Shown here piece after piece: positions 1 to 9,356 of a DNA stretch of 64,000 bases. The notes beneath the pieces were generated by a model, which saw nothing but the letters and a program-made list of their open reading frames with translations, did no database searches and was not told the DNA's origin. The stretch comes from an uncultured bacterium (GTDB taxonomy: Bacteria; Bacillota; Clostridia; Lachnospirales; Lachnospiraceae). Made by a program: the position numbers and the translations under genes. Numbering within the stretch: position 1 is the stretch's first letter; each line of letters opens with the position of its first letter. The DNA lies in contig CAMTMP010000015.1 of assembly GCA_947073545.1 (NCBI GenBank), positions 21,779-85,778 of the forward strand, written 5' to 3'.

Positions 1-977
1 GTTACATAACGTAAATCTTTGCGGCTCTGCAACTGTTTAAGATATTTCCGTCCCAACTCCCCCGCCCCATATAAGACAATCCGTGAATGTTCGGGAATTT
101 GGTCAAGCCAATAAGGATCTATCCATAAAAGATTTTTATTTTCGAACCCTAATAACGTATTGATCCCTTTATACAGCAATTCCGTAATATATATTTCCGA
201 CTGCCAGCGCATTTCTTTCGTAAAACGCTTATGCCCAAACAATCCCTGCATGTACTTATATACCGCATATACCTTTAAAAGATATTCAGCGCTCCCGGAA
301 TGTACGATAGAGTTTGCACGGATTCTATAGTGATACAATGCCTTATGAAAGACGTAAACCGAATTGCATTCCAAAAGTGCCGTCAACAGGCACATTTTAT
401 CATCCGCCATAGTGATTTCATCCGGAACCATATATTGCGCATCACAGATCAATTCCCTTTTGAAAAGCTTATAGCATAAGCTTGCCTTTAATCCTGAAGA
501 TTTTTCTGCAAGATTGTATATTGCCTTATCTCTCAGCTTTTGCATATCCTCCCCTGCATATAGTCCTTGCGCTACCGTATCCATATGCATAGTCGTATAA
601 TTTCCCTCTAAGCAAAACCCACATGTTACCATATCAGCCTGATACTCCCCTGCCTTCTGGTACAATAGCTCGTACATATTCTCTTCGATCCAGTCATCGC
701 TGTCCACAAACCCGATATACTGTCCACTGGCCACCCGAAGCCCCGCCTTTCTTGCCGAGGCAGGGCCGCCATTATCTTTATGCATTACCCGGATACGCTC
801 GTCCTTTGCAGCATATGACTCCAAAATATCTAAGCATTCATCCGTCGAACCATCATCCACGCAGATGATTTCAGTTTCCTTCAACGACTGTCTGCGGATG
901 CTGTCTATACACGCCGGTAAATATTGGGCAGTGTTATAAACCGGTATGATAATGGATACTTTACTTATATCGCTCAA
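1..977 (-). CDS. Family 2 glycosyltransferase with C-terminal YGAGxxG module (partial)
   Basis: The gene runs off the left edge of the window. It is a GT-A fold family 2 glycosyltransferase: the N-terminus has the IIIPVYN nucleotide-sugar-binding strand, DDGSTD at about residues 41-46 and the metal-binding VDSDD at about 91-95. Near the last visible codons (about 299-308) it has IVLYGAGELG, the start of the small Rossmann-like module found in several neighbours. I place the start at a TTG (977-975) because AGGAG lies 8 bases upstream and the GT2 first strand begins a few codons later; no ATG fits. It is the last visible gene of the long minus-strand glycan operon and probably transfers one sugar of that glycan. 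Donor and acceptor cannot be told from sequence. Confidence 0.85.
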   Translation of the reverse strand, partial: MSDISKVSIIIPVYNTAQYLPACIDSIRRQSLKETEIICVDDGSTDECLDILESYAAKDERIRVMHKDNGGPASARKAGLRVASGQYIGFVDSDDWIEENMYELLYQKAGEYQADMVTCGFCLEGNYTTMHMDTVAQGLYAGEDMQKLRDKAIYNLAEKSSGLKASLCYKLFKRELICDAQYMVPDEITMADDKMCLLTALLECNSVYVFHKALYHYRIRANSIVHSGSAEYLLKVYAVYKYMQGLFGHKRFTKEMRWQSEIYITELLYKGINTLLGFENKNLLWIDPYWLDQIPEHSRIVLYGAGELGRKYLKQLQSRKDLRYV

Positions 978-1042
978 GGTTTTATCTCCTTAACTCAAAC
1001 ATCCAAACATGGTCATAAAAAGTATGCTTACCAACAAATTAC

Positions 1043-3112
1043 TTATTTCAGGCATAACTCTATAATATTTTTCGTTGTCTGTGGAATTAGATTATCTATG
1101 TCCATAGCCAACCCTTCGTTTAGTTTTTTCCTAATTACAGTAGCACTTATAATATGTCCGTTATTTTTTATTCTTGGAATTTCTAAGATATGAATCCCAT
1201 GTTTCGGCAAAATTCTTTTCATAGCTTCATTATATTCATTCGTAACCCCGTCTTCTGGTTCTTCACCGACAAACCTGCATGAAATATTCAGCTTCGGCGC
1301 AATCATCTCTGCAAAAAGTGTAATATCATATTCTACATTATGAATAATATCATCGTCTTCAATCTTTAAAAAATACTCTGGAAATGTAGTTTGTGATAAT
1401 ATAAAGTTTCCGCTGGGAACAACTGTTACATTTTTCATATCTCTGGTTCCCTCTACTACCATCGCAAATCGCTCTTTAAACGTAAATATAGATTTGTCTT
1501 CCTCCACAACAAATATAATCAAATGATCAACTTTCGTAAGCGCCTGTTCAATGAGATATCTATGCCCACACGTAAACGGGTTGCAATTCATGACAATAGA
1601 ACCGATTATTCCAGTATCTTCTTTATTAAAATCATGAAAATATCTCTCCAGATACCCCAGAGTTATAAACTCATCTTTCATCTCTACACGTTCTATATTA
1701 TTTATGCTTTTCCGAACAATCGGCTCAAGTATCTTAAAAATTTCATCTGCATATATATTATTCAATTTGTGATTACTATGTAAAGGCCAGTCCAACATCC
1801 ATGTTGCAGGCACATTATGTTTCTCACAAATGTCTACCAAATTAATACTGGGAATCCCTTCATATTTTCTATTTTCATTGTAAAGAACTATAATATCTCC
1901 TGTATTTAAACTTGTAGATACCACTCTGTTAAGCTCTGTCATTTGGTCTGCCATGGCCCCATAATTAAGGCATTTTATTTTATACCCCTTCTCATTTAAT
2001 TTTGCCTGCAGACAACTCTCCACTGTATGTCCATCAGCCACTAAGTATCCCACTACAATACATGGCCCATAGAAATATATACACTTTTCAAATTCAGATG
2101 GCTGGTTTAATGTTCTCCGCTCTCCATTAGTTACCTTATATGTGTCTCTGTCCGAATCTTTCAATTTACTGATGCCATCTATATGTTCTTCCGCATACAC
2201 ATGACTAAATATCTCTTGCATATATTCTTCACTATATAATTCTGCAAAAAAATCTTCTCTAAATTCTTCATGTAAAACACCCGCTTGCTTTTTTCCTATC
2301 TTCGAAAATTTATTCTCTATATCCTTTTGCAATGTTTTCCAATAATCACTTTGGTTATCTTCAACATTCAAAGTAAATATATGAATACCTTTTGCCAAGA
2401 CAGCCCCAAGGATGGCATTCCCCACAGCCTCATCAATTGCTTCGCCGATAGAATCAAACGTTTTCGCTTTACACCAATTAAATTCCTTGTTGAGTATATC
2501 GTGATATAAAGTTCCTGTTCCCCTTAACTCATCTTCGTCAGTGAACAGTACATAATCGACAATATCAAATATACCCATAACATCTTCTCTGTCTATGACA
2601 GACACTTGTAATCCGGCTTCCAAAAGATCATCGCGCCATGTTTGCATAAGTTCACGTTTCTTTGCAAACTCTTTACATGGACTTACCAACGCAAATTTCC
2701 TGTTTTTCTTCCAAAACTCTTCCGCATATTTATTTGCTTTTAATCGCTCAAAACCGTTTATGGAAATGAGATCGTCCCATCTAGAATAGTCCCCCAAAAG
2801 CTTCTGATTAGCATCTATGACTGGCAACGCATTAATCTTATCATTATCCTTAAAAATCTGTTTCGCTCGCATATATTCACCTGGACTGACACTGGTAAAT
2901 TTCTTATTTATCATCACAAAGTCTTTTCCTTCATCATGTGCCCTGTGAATATCCCCCATACTAATAATGCCATATAAATTTCCATTCTTTTTACAATATA
3001 CAACATTAGATGGGCGCTCCATGAGTATAGAACTAAGCTGAACAAAGTTCATCTCATCAGTCTCGTCTGTCAGATTTAAGCATGTAAGTTTTTCGCTGCT
3101 TGTATATATCAT
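1043..3112 (-). CDS. CBS-like / SGNH-like / citrate-lyase-ligase-like nucleotidyltransferase fusion
   Basis: A 689-residue multidomain protein. Residues 1-115 look like a CBS pair (NALPVIDANQKLLG at about 94-107). Residues about 345-460 form an SGNH-like segment with YGPC (348-351) where a hydrolase would have GDS, and DWPLH (441-445) where it would have its Asp/His block. Residues about 503-689 match the nucleotidyltransferase domain of citrate lyase ligase (CitC): NPFTCGHRY (511-519) is the TxGH nucleotide-binding motif and ISATVIR (655-661) the C-terminal signature. CitC-type domains form acyl- or nucleotidyl-adenylates; the substrate here is unknown. No citrate lyase genes are nearby, so I infer a role in activating a sugar or acyl group for the glycan. 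It overlaps the stop of the upstream glycosyltransferase (ATGA) and is paralogous to the protein at 16341-18392. Confidence 0.75.
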   Translation of the reverse strand: MIYTSSEKLTCLNLTDETDEMNFVQLSSILMERPSNVVYCKKNGNLYGIISMGDIHRAHDEGKDFVMINKKFTSVSPGEYMRAKQIFKDNDKINALPVIDANQKLLGDYSRWDDLISINGFERLKANKYAEEFWKKNRKFALVSPCKEFAKKRELMQTWRDDLLEAGLQVSVIDREDVMGIFDIVDYVLFTDEDELRGTGTLYHDILNKEFNWCKAKTFDSIGEAIDEAVGNAILGAVLAKGIHIFTLNVEDNQSDYWKTLQKDIENKFSKIGKKQAGVLHEEFREDFFAELYSEEYMQEIFSHVYAEEHIDGISKLKDSDRDTYKVTNGERRTLNQPSEFEKCIYFYGPCIVVGYLVADGHTVESCLQAKLNEKGYKIKCLNYGAMADQMTELNRVVSTSLNTGDIIVLYNENRKYEGIPSINLVDICEKHNVPATWMLDWPLHSNHKLNNIYADEIFKILEPIVRKSINNIERVEMKDEFITLGYLERYFHDFNKEDTGIIGSIVMNCNPFTCGHRYLIEQALTKVDHLIIFVVEEDKSIFTFKERFAMVVEGTRDMKNVTVVPSGNFILSQTTFPEYFLKIEDDDIIHNVEYDITLFAEMIAPKLNISCRFVGEEPEDGVTNEYNEAMKRILPKHGIHILEIPRIKNNGHIISATVIRKKLNEGLAMDIDNLIPQTTKNIIELCLK

Positions 3113-4356
3113 TTGCTTTCTCCTTTAAATACCGTTTCCGCTATGCCCATCATATACATAAACCCTTGTCTTTGTAACTGTTCCTTAATTTCATGATAGT
3201 ACTTAGGGGTTGTTCCCACAATCACGAGACACTGCTCCTTTATATCAAAATACTCCTCCAGTGTCCTGACTGGATTCCCCCATATGGTTTTCCTGTTCCC
3301 CTCCATAGAAGTCACTGCAATCCCATACAAAGGAATATCGTAATAGTCTAAAATCTCCACAACACTTCTTGCAATATCTCCTGCTCCATATAATATAACG
3401 TATGGATACCGTGCAATCTCTTCTAACTGCTTTTCGCTAAGTTCCAGAACCTTCCCAGACTTGATGCACAATTCGGAAAAAGTCCTGTAAATCTTTAAAT
3501 ACGCGGGCTTATCCTCCAATAGTTGAAGCTCCTGTTCTCTTCGGTTCCATCTGCGATAAACGCTAATATACTCTCTACAAATCTTTCGTATGTATTCTTC
3601 GATGACTGCACCGGTTCTCTGGTCAAATTCTTCCCGCAGATACCACTTCATCAGTTCACAGATACAGATCATATAACTTCCAATATGTTTCTGCGTAATC
3701 CCAGTCCGCATCGTAGACTGCGCGCGAACTCTGTATATATACAATTTCTCATTTAGGCTGTATACTTTATGGGCCTTCACATAACATTGGAAGCTGAACA
3801 AAATATCTTCATAAATAATCCCATTATAAAAAGTAATCTGATTATGAGCCAAAAAATCGCGTCTGTACAATTTTGACCAAGGCGCTATGATGATACTTTC
3901 TTTACAGACTGCCTCCGCCCAAAACTCCCTGCCATCATATATCCCGTCGGTTATCTGATATCTGTCCTGCTTGACATCCGTTCCACTGCTGTTCATCACC
4001 TGTTTATAATCAAAACATACCAAATCACTGCCTTGGCTGACTGCCATGCATTTTTCCAATAAATCCTGACAGATCATGTCATCCGCATCTACAAATAGGA
4101 CAAACTCTCCTTTTGCATGTTCCATGCCTACATTTCTCGCATACGACTGTCCTTCATTTTTATCATTTGTAAATATTTTAATACGGAAATCTTTTTTTGC
4201 ATATTTTTCTAAAATTATAGGTGAGCCGTCTGTAGAGCAGTCGTCTATGCATAATATCTCAAAATCTGTATATGTCTGATTCAATATGCTTTCCAGACAT
4301 TCCGCCAGATAGTCCTGCACATTATATACTGGTATAATTACAGATACCTTGTTCAC
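3109..4356 (-). CDS. Family 2 glycosyltransferase with C-terminal YGAGxxG module
   Basis: A two-domain protein of 415 residues. The first ~230 residues are a GT-A glycosyltransferase with VSVIIPVYN, IDDCSTDGS and the metal-binding VDADD. The last ~95 residues begin with VILYGAGDIA and carry the compact alpha/beta module shared by many neighbours. The start is decided by the ribosome binding site: AGGAGG lies 7 bases before a GTG at 4356, while an in-frame GTG at 4374 would lie upstream of that site and is unlikely. The next gene starts inside its stop codon (ATGA), so the two are translationally coupled. Expected activity is transfer of a sugar from a nucleotide donor in the cytoplasm; specificity is not visible. 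Confidence 0.88.
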   Translation of the reverse strand: MNKVSVIIPVYNVQDYLAECLESILNQTYTDFEILCIDDCSTDGSPIILEKYAKKDFRIKIFTNDKNEGQSYARNVGMEHAKGEFVLFVDADDMICQDLLEKCMAVSQGSDLVCFDYKQVMNSSGTDVKQDRYQITDGIYDGREFWAEAVCKESIIIAPWSKLYRRDFLAHNQITFYNGIIYEDILFSFQCYVKAHKVYSLNEKLYIYRVRAQSTMRTGITQKHIGSYMICICELMKWYLREEFDQRTGAVIEEYIRKICREYISVYRRWNRREQELQLLEDKPAYLKIYRTFSELCIKSGKVLELSEKQLEEIARYPYVILYGAGDIARSVVEILDYYDIPLYGIAVTSMEGNRKTIWGNPVRTLEEYFDIKEQCLVIVGTTPKYYHEIKEQLQRQGFMYMMGIAETVFKGESK

Positions 4357-4375
4357 TTTCTGCCCTCCTGTCACC

Positions 4376-5863
4376 CTAAAAAACTGGCGTCATCCACAAA
4401 ATCCTGTCATCTGAAATTCCACGCGCAGATAAATTCATGCGAATAGCCTGTGCCGTCTTTTCTTCCATCACTGCAATGAGAATTACATCATATTCAGTCT
4501 GCGCAATAGCATCAATACCCTTTACCCCGCCCTCCATATCCTCATATTTTTCTGCCGCCACGTCTACCCATGCAGCTAAATTCCATTCCTTTTTTTCCTT
4601 GATGTAATGATAATAGTTTTTGCCAATATCTCCCGCCCCGTACAAAATTACCTTCTTGCCACTTTCTATTAATCCATCCGGGAAACGATAATAATAATTT
4701 CTATCTTCCAACCTGTCCGCGTACTGTCCAGTCTCCCAAGAACCCCTCTCAACATTGGGCAGTTCTGACGCTAATACCTCATCAAACAACTCCTCTATCC
4801 GTGAAATATAGGTATCCAGGTCAAAGCGCCGGATAGACTCTTCACATTTCTCTGCAAATGCTTCCTTTGAAGTTCCCAAGATTTCTACTATATTATCTAC
4901 TGCTTCTTCATTCGTTCTGAATAGTTTCCCACAACTCTCTCCATTAGAAAGTATACGGGCACCTCCCACCTCGGTAGATACAAAGGGAACATGCAGAGCC
5001 ACACTTTCCAGCAGACTCATGGGAAATCCTTCCGATTTTGATGTCATGCAACACACGTCCGCCTGCTTTATAACCGGAAACGGATTCTCCACATAACCTA
5101 AGAAATGTACCCATTCCTGAAGACCATATTCCGCAGCTTTATCCCTTACCTCTGTTTCCAGTTCTCCCTTTCCAAGGAAATATAAATGAGTGTTCTTTTC
5201 TTTTCTAAAGATCTGCCGGAAAATATCTACCATCCTCAAAGGATTTTTATTTTCATCAAATCTGCCCACAAATATCACTGCTGGATTTCTTAATCTGATC
5301 CCTGTCGGTTCATTTGCTTTTTCTCTTATTTTTTTAACATTTACCGAATTATAGACTTCTACAATCTTATCTGCTTGGTTCGGAAACAATTCCCGTATAG
5401 ATCTTGTCGTCACATCACTTATAGAAATTATTTTTTGCACCTTATCAAAAGCTCTGCTTTGTAATACGCGATACCGCTCTACCCCATTTTCAGCCAAATC
5501 AAAAACTGCTCCATGTATCCATGCAATGTTCCGCGTGCCACTTGGCAACAGGAAAGAAGGGAGTTGATAGTTGAAAGAAACATACAGATCATAATCCGAT
5601 GGGATATAGCGCATGATTATTTCATCTGGTGCATTATATATGTTATACACCTTCTTCCGGTACTCCTTATCCCCTTCCCAAGTGATAGAATCATACACTT
5701 TTATATGAGAATCGACTGGCTCTTTCTTTATGTTTGCATTGTAAATTTCAATAATCCCAATTTTATATTTCTGCGGATTTAGATGATTAACAATCGTTGT
5801 CAGCAACGCCTCTGCACCTCCGCCAAAGGAATGGGACCAGATAATGAATAATACCTTTTTCAT
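4376..5863 (-). CDS. Family 4 (GT-B) glycosyltransferase with C-terminal YGAGxxG module
   Basis: A 495-residue protein. The N-terminal part opens with VLFIIWSHSFGGGAEALL, the glycine-rich acceptor-side loop of GT4 enzymes. The middle has VIFVGRFDENKNP and EGFPMSLLESVALHVPFVSTEV, the conserved GT4 donor-binding core with the E(x7)E-type pattern. After about residue 405 comes a fused module beginning VILYGAGDIGKNYYHY and ending WMTPVF. It is a cytoplasmic retaining glycosyltransferase by family. It is followed after about 20 bases by a GT2 gene with the same kind of C-terminal module, suggesting that the module acts on something common to several transferases. The start ATG has GGGAGA about 11 bases upstream. 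Confidence 0.88.
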   Translation of the reverse strand: MKKVLFIIWSHSFGGGAEALLTTIVNHLNPQKYKIGIIEIYNANIKKEPVDSHIKVYDSITWEGDKEYRKKVYNIYNAPDEIIMRYIPSDYDLYVSFNYQLPSFLLPSGTRNIAWIHGAVFDLAENGVERYRVLQSRAFDKVQKIISISDVTTRSIRELFPNQADKIVEVYNSVNVKKIREKANEPTGIRLRNPAVIFVGRFDENKNPLRMVDIFRQIFRKEKNTHLYFLGKGELETEVRDKAAEYGLQEWVHFLGYVENPFPVIKQADVCCMTSKSEGFPMSLLESVALHVPFVSTEVGGARILSNGESCGKLFRTNEEAVDNIVEILGTSKEAFAEKCEESIRRFDLDTYISRIEELFDEVLASELPNVERGSWETGQYADRLEDRNYYYRFPDGLIESGKKVILYGAGDIGKNYYHYIKEKKEWNLAAWVDVAAEKYEDMEGGVKGIDAIAQTEYDVILIAVMEEKTAQAIRMNLSARGISDDRILWMTPVF

Positions 5864-5893
5864 ATTTTTGCACTTCTCCCAGATTTAACATCT

Positions 5894-7660
5894 CTACGGA
5901 TTCAAATCATCCAAACCGCATACTGTAACATATGGCTTAATCTGATCAAGCAATTCCTTCTTTAATGAAACATTCTGTACCGACTCATCATCAATCGAGA
6001 ATAGTTCCGTTTGACCATTGGAAAATATACCCAATTTGTATTTACCTTCAAAAACAAAAGCTTCAAATGCCAATAAACCCTGCTCATATCCTCGCTTAGC
6101 GTAAAGATACTTAAAATCAGGGTTATATATTTCCGATCTCTGCAGTTTTACCAATTTTCCGTATTTTCGTTCAAACTTTTTCTTTTCCAGCAGGCTGATA
6201 ATTATCGTATTCAATTCCATCAGAGAAATATCTTCTTTTTCCACACCTGCTTCCATTTCTGGAGATTTGATCATAAGCGGAATCCTCACCAGATCCTGAT
6301 GATAGGTAAAAAATATTGGCTTTATCTCTTCCAGCTTTTCCTGTTGATTCACAATGATATTGCCATGATCTGCAAAAATAACCATACGGCATTTCACTCT
6401 CTGTAAAATTGGTATGATCGCATCGTCCAAATATTTTAGCATAGCATGATGCTGCATCTCATAGTCAGTCCGCATTTTCCCACCGTTGCGCTGCATATAA
6501 TCAAAAAGGATATTTGTACCCTCCGCTATAATTGGCGCTTTTACATATGGATTGGGATAGGAATAATGGCTCTCAAAAAGAATATGGAGATAATATAACC
6601 CATTCTGCTCCTCGTATGTACCCAAGATAAAATCCCAAACTTTTTCGGAAGCAGTCTGATAAGACTCTATTCTATTGATTTTCTCACTCTCAACATACTT
6701 TACAAAATCCGTATTAAAGGTTATGTTCCGCTCTTGGCTATATGCTTTCTGAATAAAACGGCATTCATTGTCATTGACACTGTTATTTTCATAATACCTC
6801 GTACGCATATCTGCATTTTCACTATAAGCAGGAACAAGGCTTTCATACGTAGATGTAGATACCGAATAGGCATTTTCATAGCGATAAAATTGCTTTGAAA
6901 ACGCTTCTAATACCGGCATTTCCTCTTCCGAGATATCCTTATTCCGTAATCCGTCAAAACATAGCATCAGAACATTTTCTTCTGAGATATGCTCTGCCAT
7001 TTCACATTCCAAATTATAAATATCCTGCAGATCATCCGCTAAATTTTGATATTCCGGCTTCGGAAACTTCTGATGCAGTTCTTTTGTATATGAAATTGCC
7101 AGATAAAAATCTTTGATTATGATCAGGTAGCCAATTAGTTGAAAATATATGTCCTCCTGATTCTCTCTCTCCTCTGCTAACCGAAGCTGCAGTCCGTTGA
7201 TCTTTCGATATCTGCTGCAAGGATGTAAAATGGCATAGTATTCCTCATTCAAATGAATCCCTTGATTTTCAATATACTCATATATATCCAAATAGCTGAC
7301 ATCCGGATAATTTCGTTTTATGTTCTCTTTAATTTCTTCCCGGAACTTATATGAAGAGATAACAATGCCATCTATTTTATTACCGCTAATCTCTGTTTTA
7401 TGGATTACTTGAAAGCCTGATGCCTCTTTGTATTCATCTGCCCGTTCATCAATGATATACTTGACGGATTTTAACTCATTCATAAAATCCGTCATCAGCA
7501 TTTTCGTATGGTAGCCATAACACCATAATGCTGGCCTCTGACAAGAAGAAATATATTTGTCGAGAGCCTCCTTCACCAAATAATTGACATTGACAGCCTT
7601 ATTCAGTCCCGTAAAACCATATTTTGATAATAGATGTTCATACTTTTCTTCAATCAACAT
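5894..7660 (-). CDS. Sulfatase-like (alkaline phosphatase superfamily) protein with N-terminal Rossmann-like module
   Basis: A 588-residue protein. The N-terminal part (about 40-125) resembles the recurrent module in degenerate form (CYGYHTK in place of YGAGxxG). A TPR-like helical stretch follows (about 150-215). From about residue 228 the alkaline phosphatase superfamily core appears: VLMLCFDGLRNKDISEEEMP, a candidate nucleophile region STSTYESL, the HILFESHYSYPNP segment and the metal-binding FADHGN. Members of this superfamily are sulfatases, phosphoglycerol transferases and phosphoethanolamine transferases. Most of the transferases are membrane-anchored with an outer catalytic domain; this one shows no signal peptide or membrane segment, so it should act in the cytoplasm. 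Possible roles are phospho-group transfer to, or sulfate/phosphate removal from, a glycan intermediate. Substrate unknown. Confidence 0.7.
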   Translation of the reverse strand: MLIEEKYEHLLSKYGFTGLNKAVNVNYLVKEALDKYISSCQRPALWCYGYHTKMLMTDFMNELKSVKYIIDERADEYKEASGFQVIHKTEISGNKIDGIVISSYKFREEIKENIKRNYPDVSYLDIYEYIENQGIHLNEEYYAILHPCSRYRKINGLQLRLAEERENQEDIYFQLIGYLIIIKDFYLAISYTKELHQKFPKPEYQNLADDLQDIYNLECEMAEHISEENVLMLCFDGLRNKDISEEEMPVLEAFSKQFYRYENAYSVSTSTYESLVPAYSENADMRTRYYENNSVNDNECRFIQKAYSQERNITFNTDFVKYVESEKINRIESYQTASEKVWDFILGTYEEQNGLYYLHILFESHYSYPNPYVKAPIIAEGTNILFDYMQRNGGKMRTDYEMQHHAMLKYLDDAIIPILQRVKCRMVIFADHGNIIVNQQEKLEEIKPIFFTYHQDLVRIPLMIKSPEMEAGVEKEDISLMELNTIIISLLEKKKFERKYGKLVKLQRSEIYNPDFKYLYAKRGYEQGLLAFEAFVFEGKYKLGIFSNGQTELFSIDDESVQNVSLKKELLDQIKPYVTVCGLDDLNP

Positions 7661-7676
7661 GATATTTACCCTTCCG

Positions 7677-8846
7677 CTAGAAATAAATATAGGCAGGCGG
7701 CAGCCATTTTATTTTACTGTTTGGAATACCCTCTTCCTTTAGATCTCTTCCGATTTCCTCCGCTAATGTTTCTTTCTCCACTGCAATCAGAAGTACATCG
7801 TAGTCCAGATTTTTTATATCTTCTAGCCCTGTTATTTCCGCATAATCAAATTGAATCTCCTGATATTTTCGATCTACCCACGCAAGCAGATTGCATTGCG
7901 TATACTTTCTGATCTGTATGTAGTAGTCCTGTCCGACAAGGCCAGCCCCATAAAGAATCACCCTGCTTCCAAACAGCGTCTCTATTTTTCCGATCTTATA
8001 AAAGGGAATCCTACAAGTAGCTTCTGCCTCTTCCTGCAAGCCGCCGTATATCTGTAATGTCAGAAAAACATGTAACGCCTTTTCCATTTCTTTCATACAG
8101 CCATACTCTGTAAAAACTTTCCTCAGAAAATTATATGCTACTGCCCGTTCTGCTGCCTTATGGGTTCCATTTCCTCTATGACTTAGCGAGTCCCCTATCA
8201 CTCGATAATGATAGAAAGCTTTTTTGTTTAACACGACTTTCGTACTCGACAAGATACATAAACAAATAACGGCCAAATCCTCTCCTATTTTCAAATAATC
8301 TGGTATTTTAGAAAAAGCATCACAAATTAGCTCCCAGCGGAATAATTTTGACCAGACACTATACGTCATAGCCTCATATTCCTTGCATGTCTCCCGCAAA
8401 ACAAACTTTTTGATAAAATCCGTCTGTTTTCCAGTCACCTCATAGATGCCCTCCGCAAATTTAAGGTGTGGCCGTAACTGCCTGTCATTATCCTCAAAAT
8501 ATCCAAAATGTACAAAGTCCGCATTTGTCTCTTCCATTTCTTTTAAAAGTTCTTCATACATTTTAGGCTGTATATAATCATCGCCATCTACAAAACCAAC
8601 ATATTCCCCTTTCGCATGTCGTAATCCTTCTTTCCTTGCATGGCTCGGTCCGTAATTATTTGTATGTATGACCTGAATACGCTTGTCCTTCCCCGCATAT
8701 TCATCGCATATCTTTCCCGAATCATCTGTAGAGCCATCATCAACGACTATGATTTGTAGATTATTATAAGTCTGATTCCTTATACTCTTCAGGCACTCAC
8801 CAATATAATCCTCATTATTATAGACCGGTACAATTACACTGATCAT
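7677..8846 (-). CDS. Family 2 glycosyltransferase with C-terminal YGAGxxG module
   Basis: A 389-residue protein with the same architecture as the genes at 3109 and 1. The N-terminus is a GT-A domain (ISVIVPVYN, VVDDGSTDDSG, FVDGDDY). The C-terminus from about residue 295 is the small module beginning RVILYGAGLVGQDYY, with an acidic turn WVDRKYQE after the second strand as in other copies. Start ATG has GAGGAAG 4-5 bases upstream. The sulfatase-like gene follows after 16 bases. Cytoplasmic, inverting by family; donor unknown. Confidence 0.88.
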   Translation of the reverse strand: MISVIVPVYNNEDYIGECLKSIRNQTYNNLQIIVVDDGSTDDSGKICDEYAGKDKRIQVIHTNNYGPSHARKEGLRHAKGEYVGFVDGDDYIQPKMYEELLKEMEETNADFVHFGYFEDNDRQLRPHLKFAEGIYEVTGKQTDFIKKFVLRETCKEYEAMTYSVWSKLFRWELICDAFSKIPDYLKIGEDLAVICLCILSSTKVVLNKKAFYHYRVIGDSLSHRGNGTHKAAERAVAYNFLRKVFTEYGCMKEMEKALHVFLTLQIYGGLQEEAEATCRIPFYKIGKIETLFGSRVILYGAGLVGQDYYIQIRKYTQCNLLAWVDRKYQEIQFDYAEITGLEDIKNLDYDVLLIAVEKETLAEEIGRDLKEEGIPNSKIKWLPPAYIYF

Positions 8847-8860
8847 AAAACTTCCTCAAA

Positions 8861-9343
8861 TTATAATTCCTGAATAATGTCTTCCAATGATAAAATAGGA
8901 CACTGTAATTTTTCTTCCAGCATAACCCTGATCTCATCAAAGAATGTAATTGCGGTAACTATAACCGCATCTACTTCTTCCAAATCTTCCTCCGGCCTGC
9001 AGATTTCCGTATCAAAATAAACAGGATCCGCTTTCTGATCCACTGCATACTTCACTTCGATCCCATTATCCCGCAGTTCATCCAATAATCTCTCACCTGC
9101 ATAGCTCAGTCCGTAAACGGCAACCGTCTTATATCCCTTCTCCCCTAAATACGCTGCCACAGATTTGCCTTCCTGTTTCGTCCTCATCCAATCGCACATC
9201 ATGATAAAAAGCGCAAGATGCTTGTCAGCTAATTGCTTCTGTCTTGCTCTCTCCTTATCCACTTTCCCTTTTGCAAAAAAAGCACCGCCAGCCACCCCCA
9301 ATGCTGTACCCATCACCGTGCCCATCACTGTCTTCTTGCTCAT
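8861..9343 (-). CDS. Stand-alone YGAGxxG-like module with N-terminal glycine-rich hydrophobic segment
   Basis: A small protein of 160 residues, not assigned to a named family. The first ~25 residues are hydrophobic and glycine/alanine-rich (TVMGTALGVAGGAFFAKGK), resembling a glycine-zipper or weak membrane anchor. Residues about 70-160 are a free-standing version of the module fused to neighbouring glycosyltransferases: VAVYGLSYAGERLLDEL, then a strand ending in YAVDQKAD, then VDAVIVTAITFFDEI. It may bind a nucleotide, a nucleotide sugar or a common partner. GGGAGG sits 8 bases before the ATG. It lies between a GT4 gene and a GT2 gene, so it is expressed with them. Confidence 0.65.
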   Translation of the reverse strand: MSKKTVMGTVMGTALGVAGGAFFAKGKVDKERARQKQLADKHLALFIMMCDWMRTKQEGKSVAAYLGEKGYKTVAVYGLSYAGERLLDELRDNGIEVKYAVDQKADPVYFDTEICRPEEDLEEVDAVIVTAITFFDEIRVMLEEKLQCPILSLEDIIQEL

Positions 9344-9356
9344 ATCATTTTCCTCC

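Noticed and set aside
1043..3112. Annotation of the CitC-like proteins as true citrate lyase ligases
   Set aside because: No citD, citE or citF is in the window, and the proteins carry extra SGNH-like, CBS-like or YGAGxxG parts absent from CitC.
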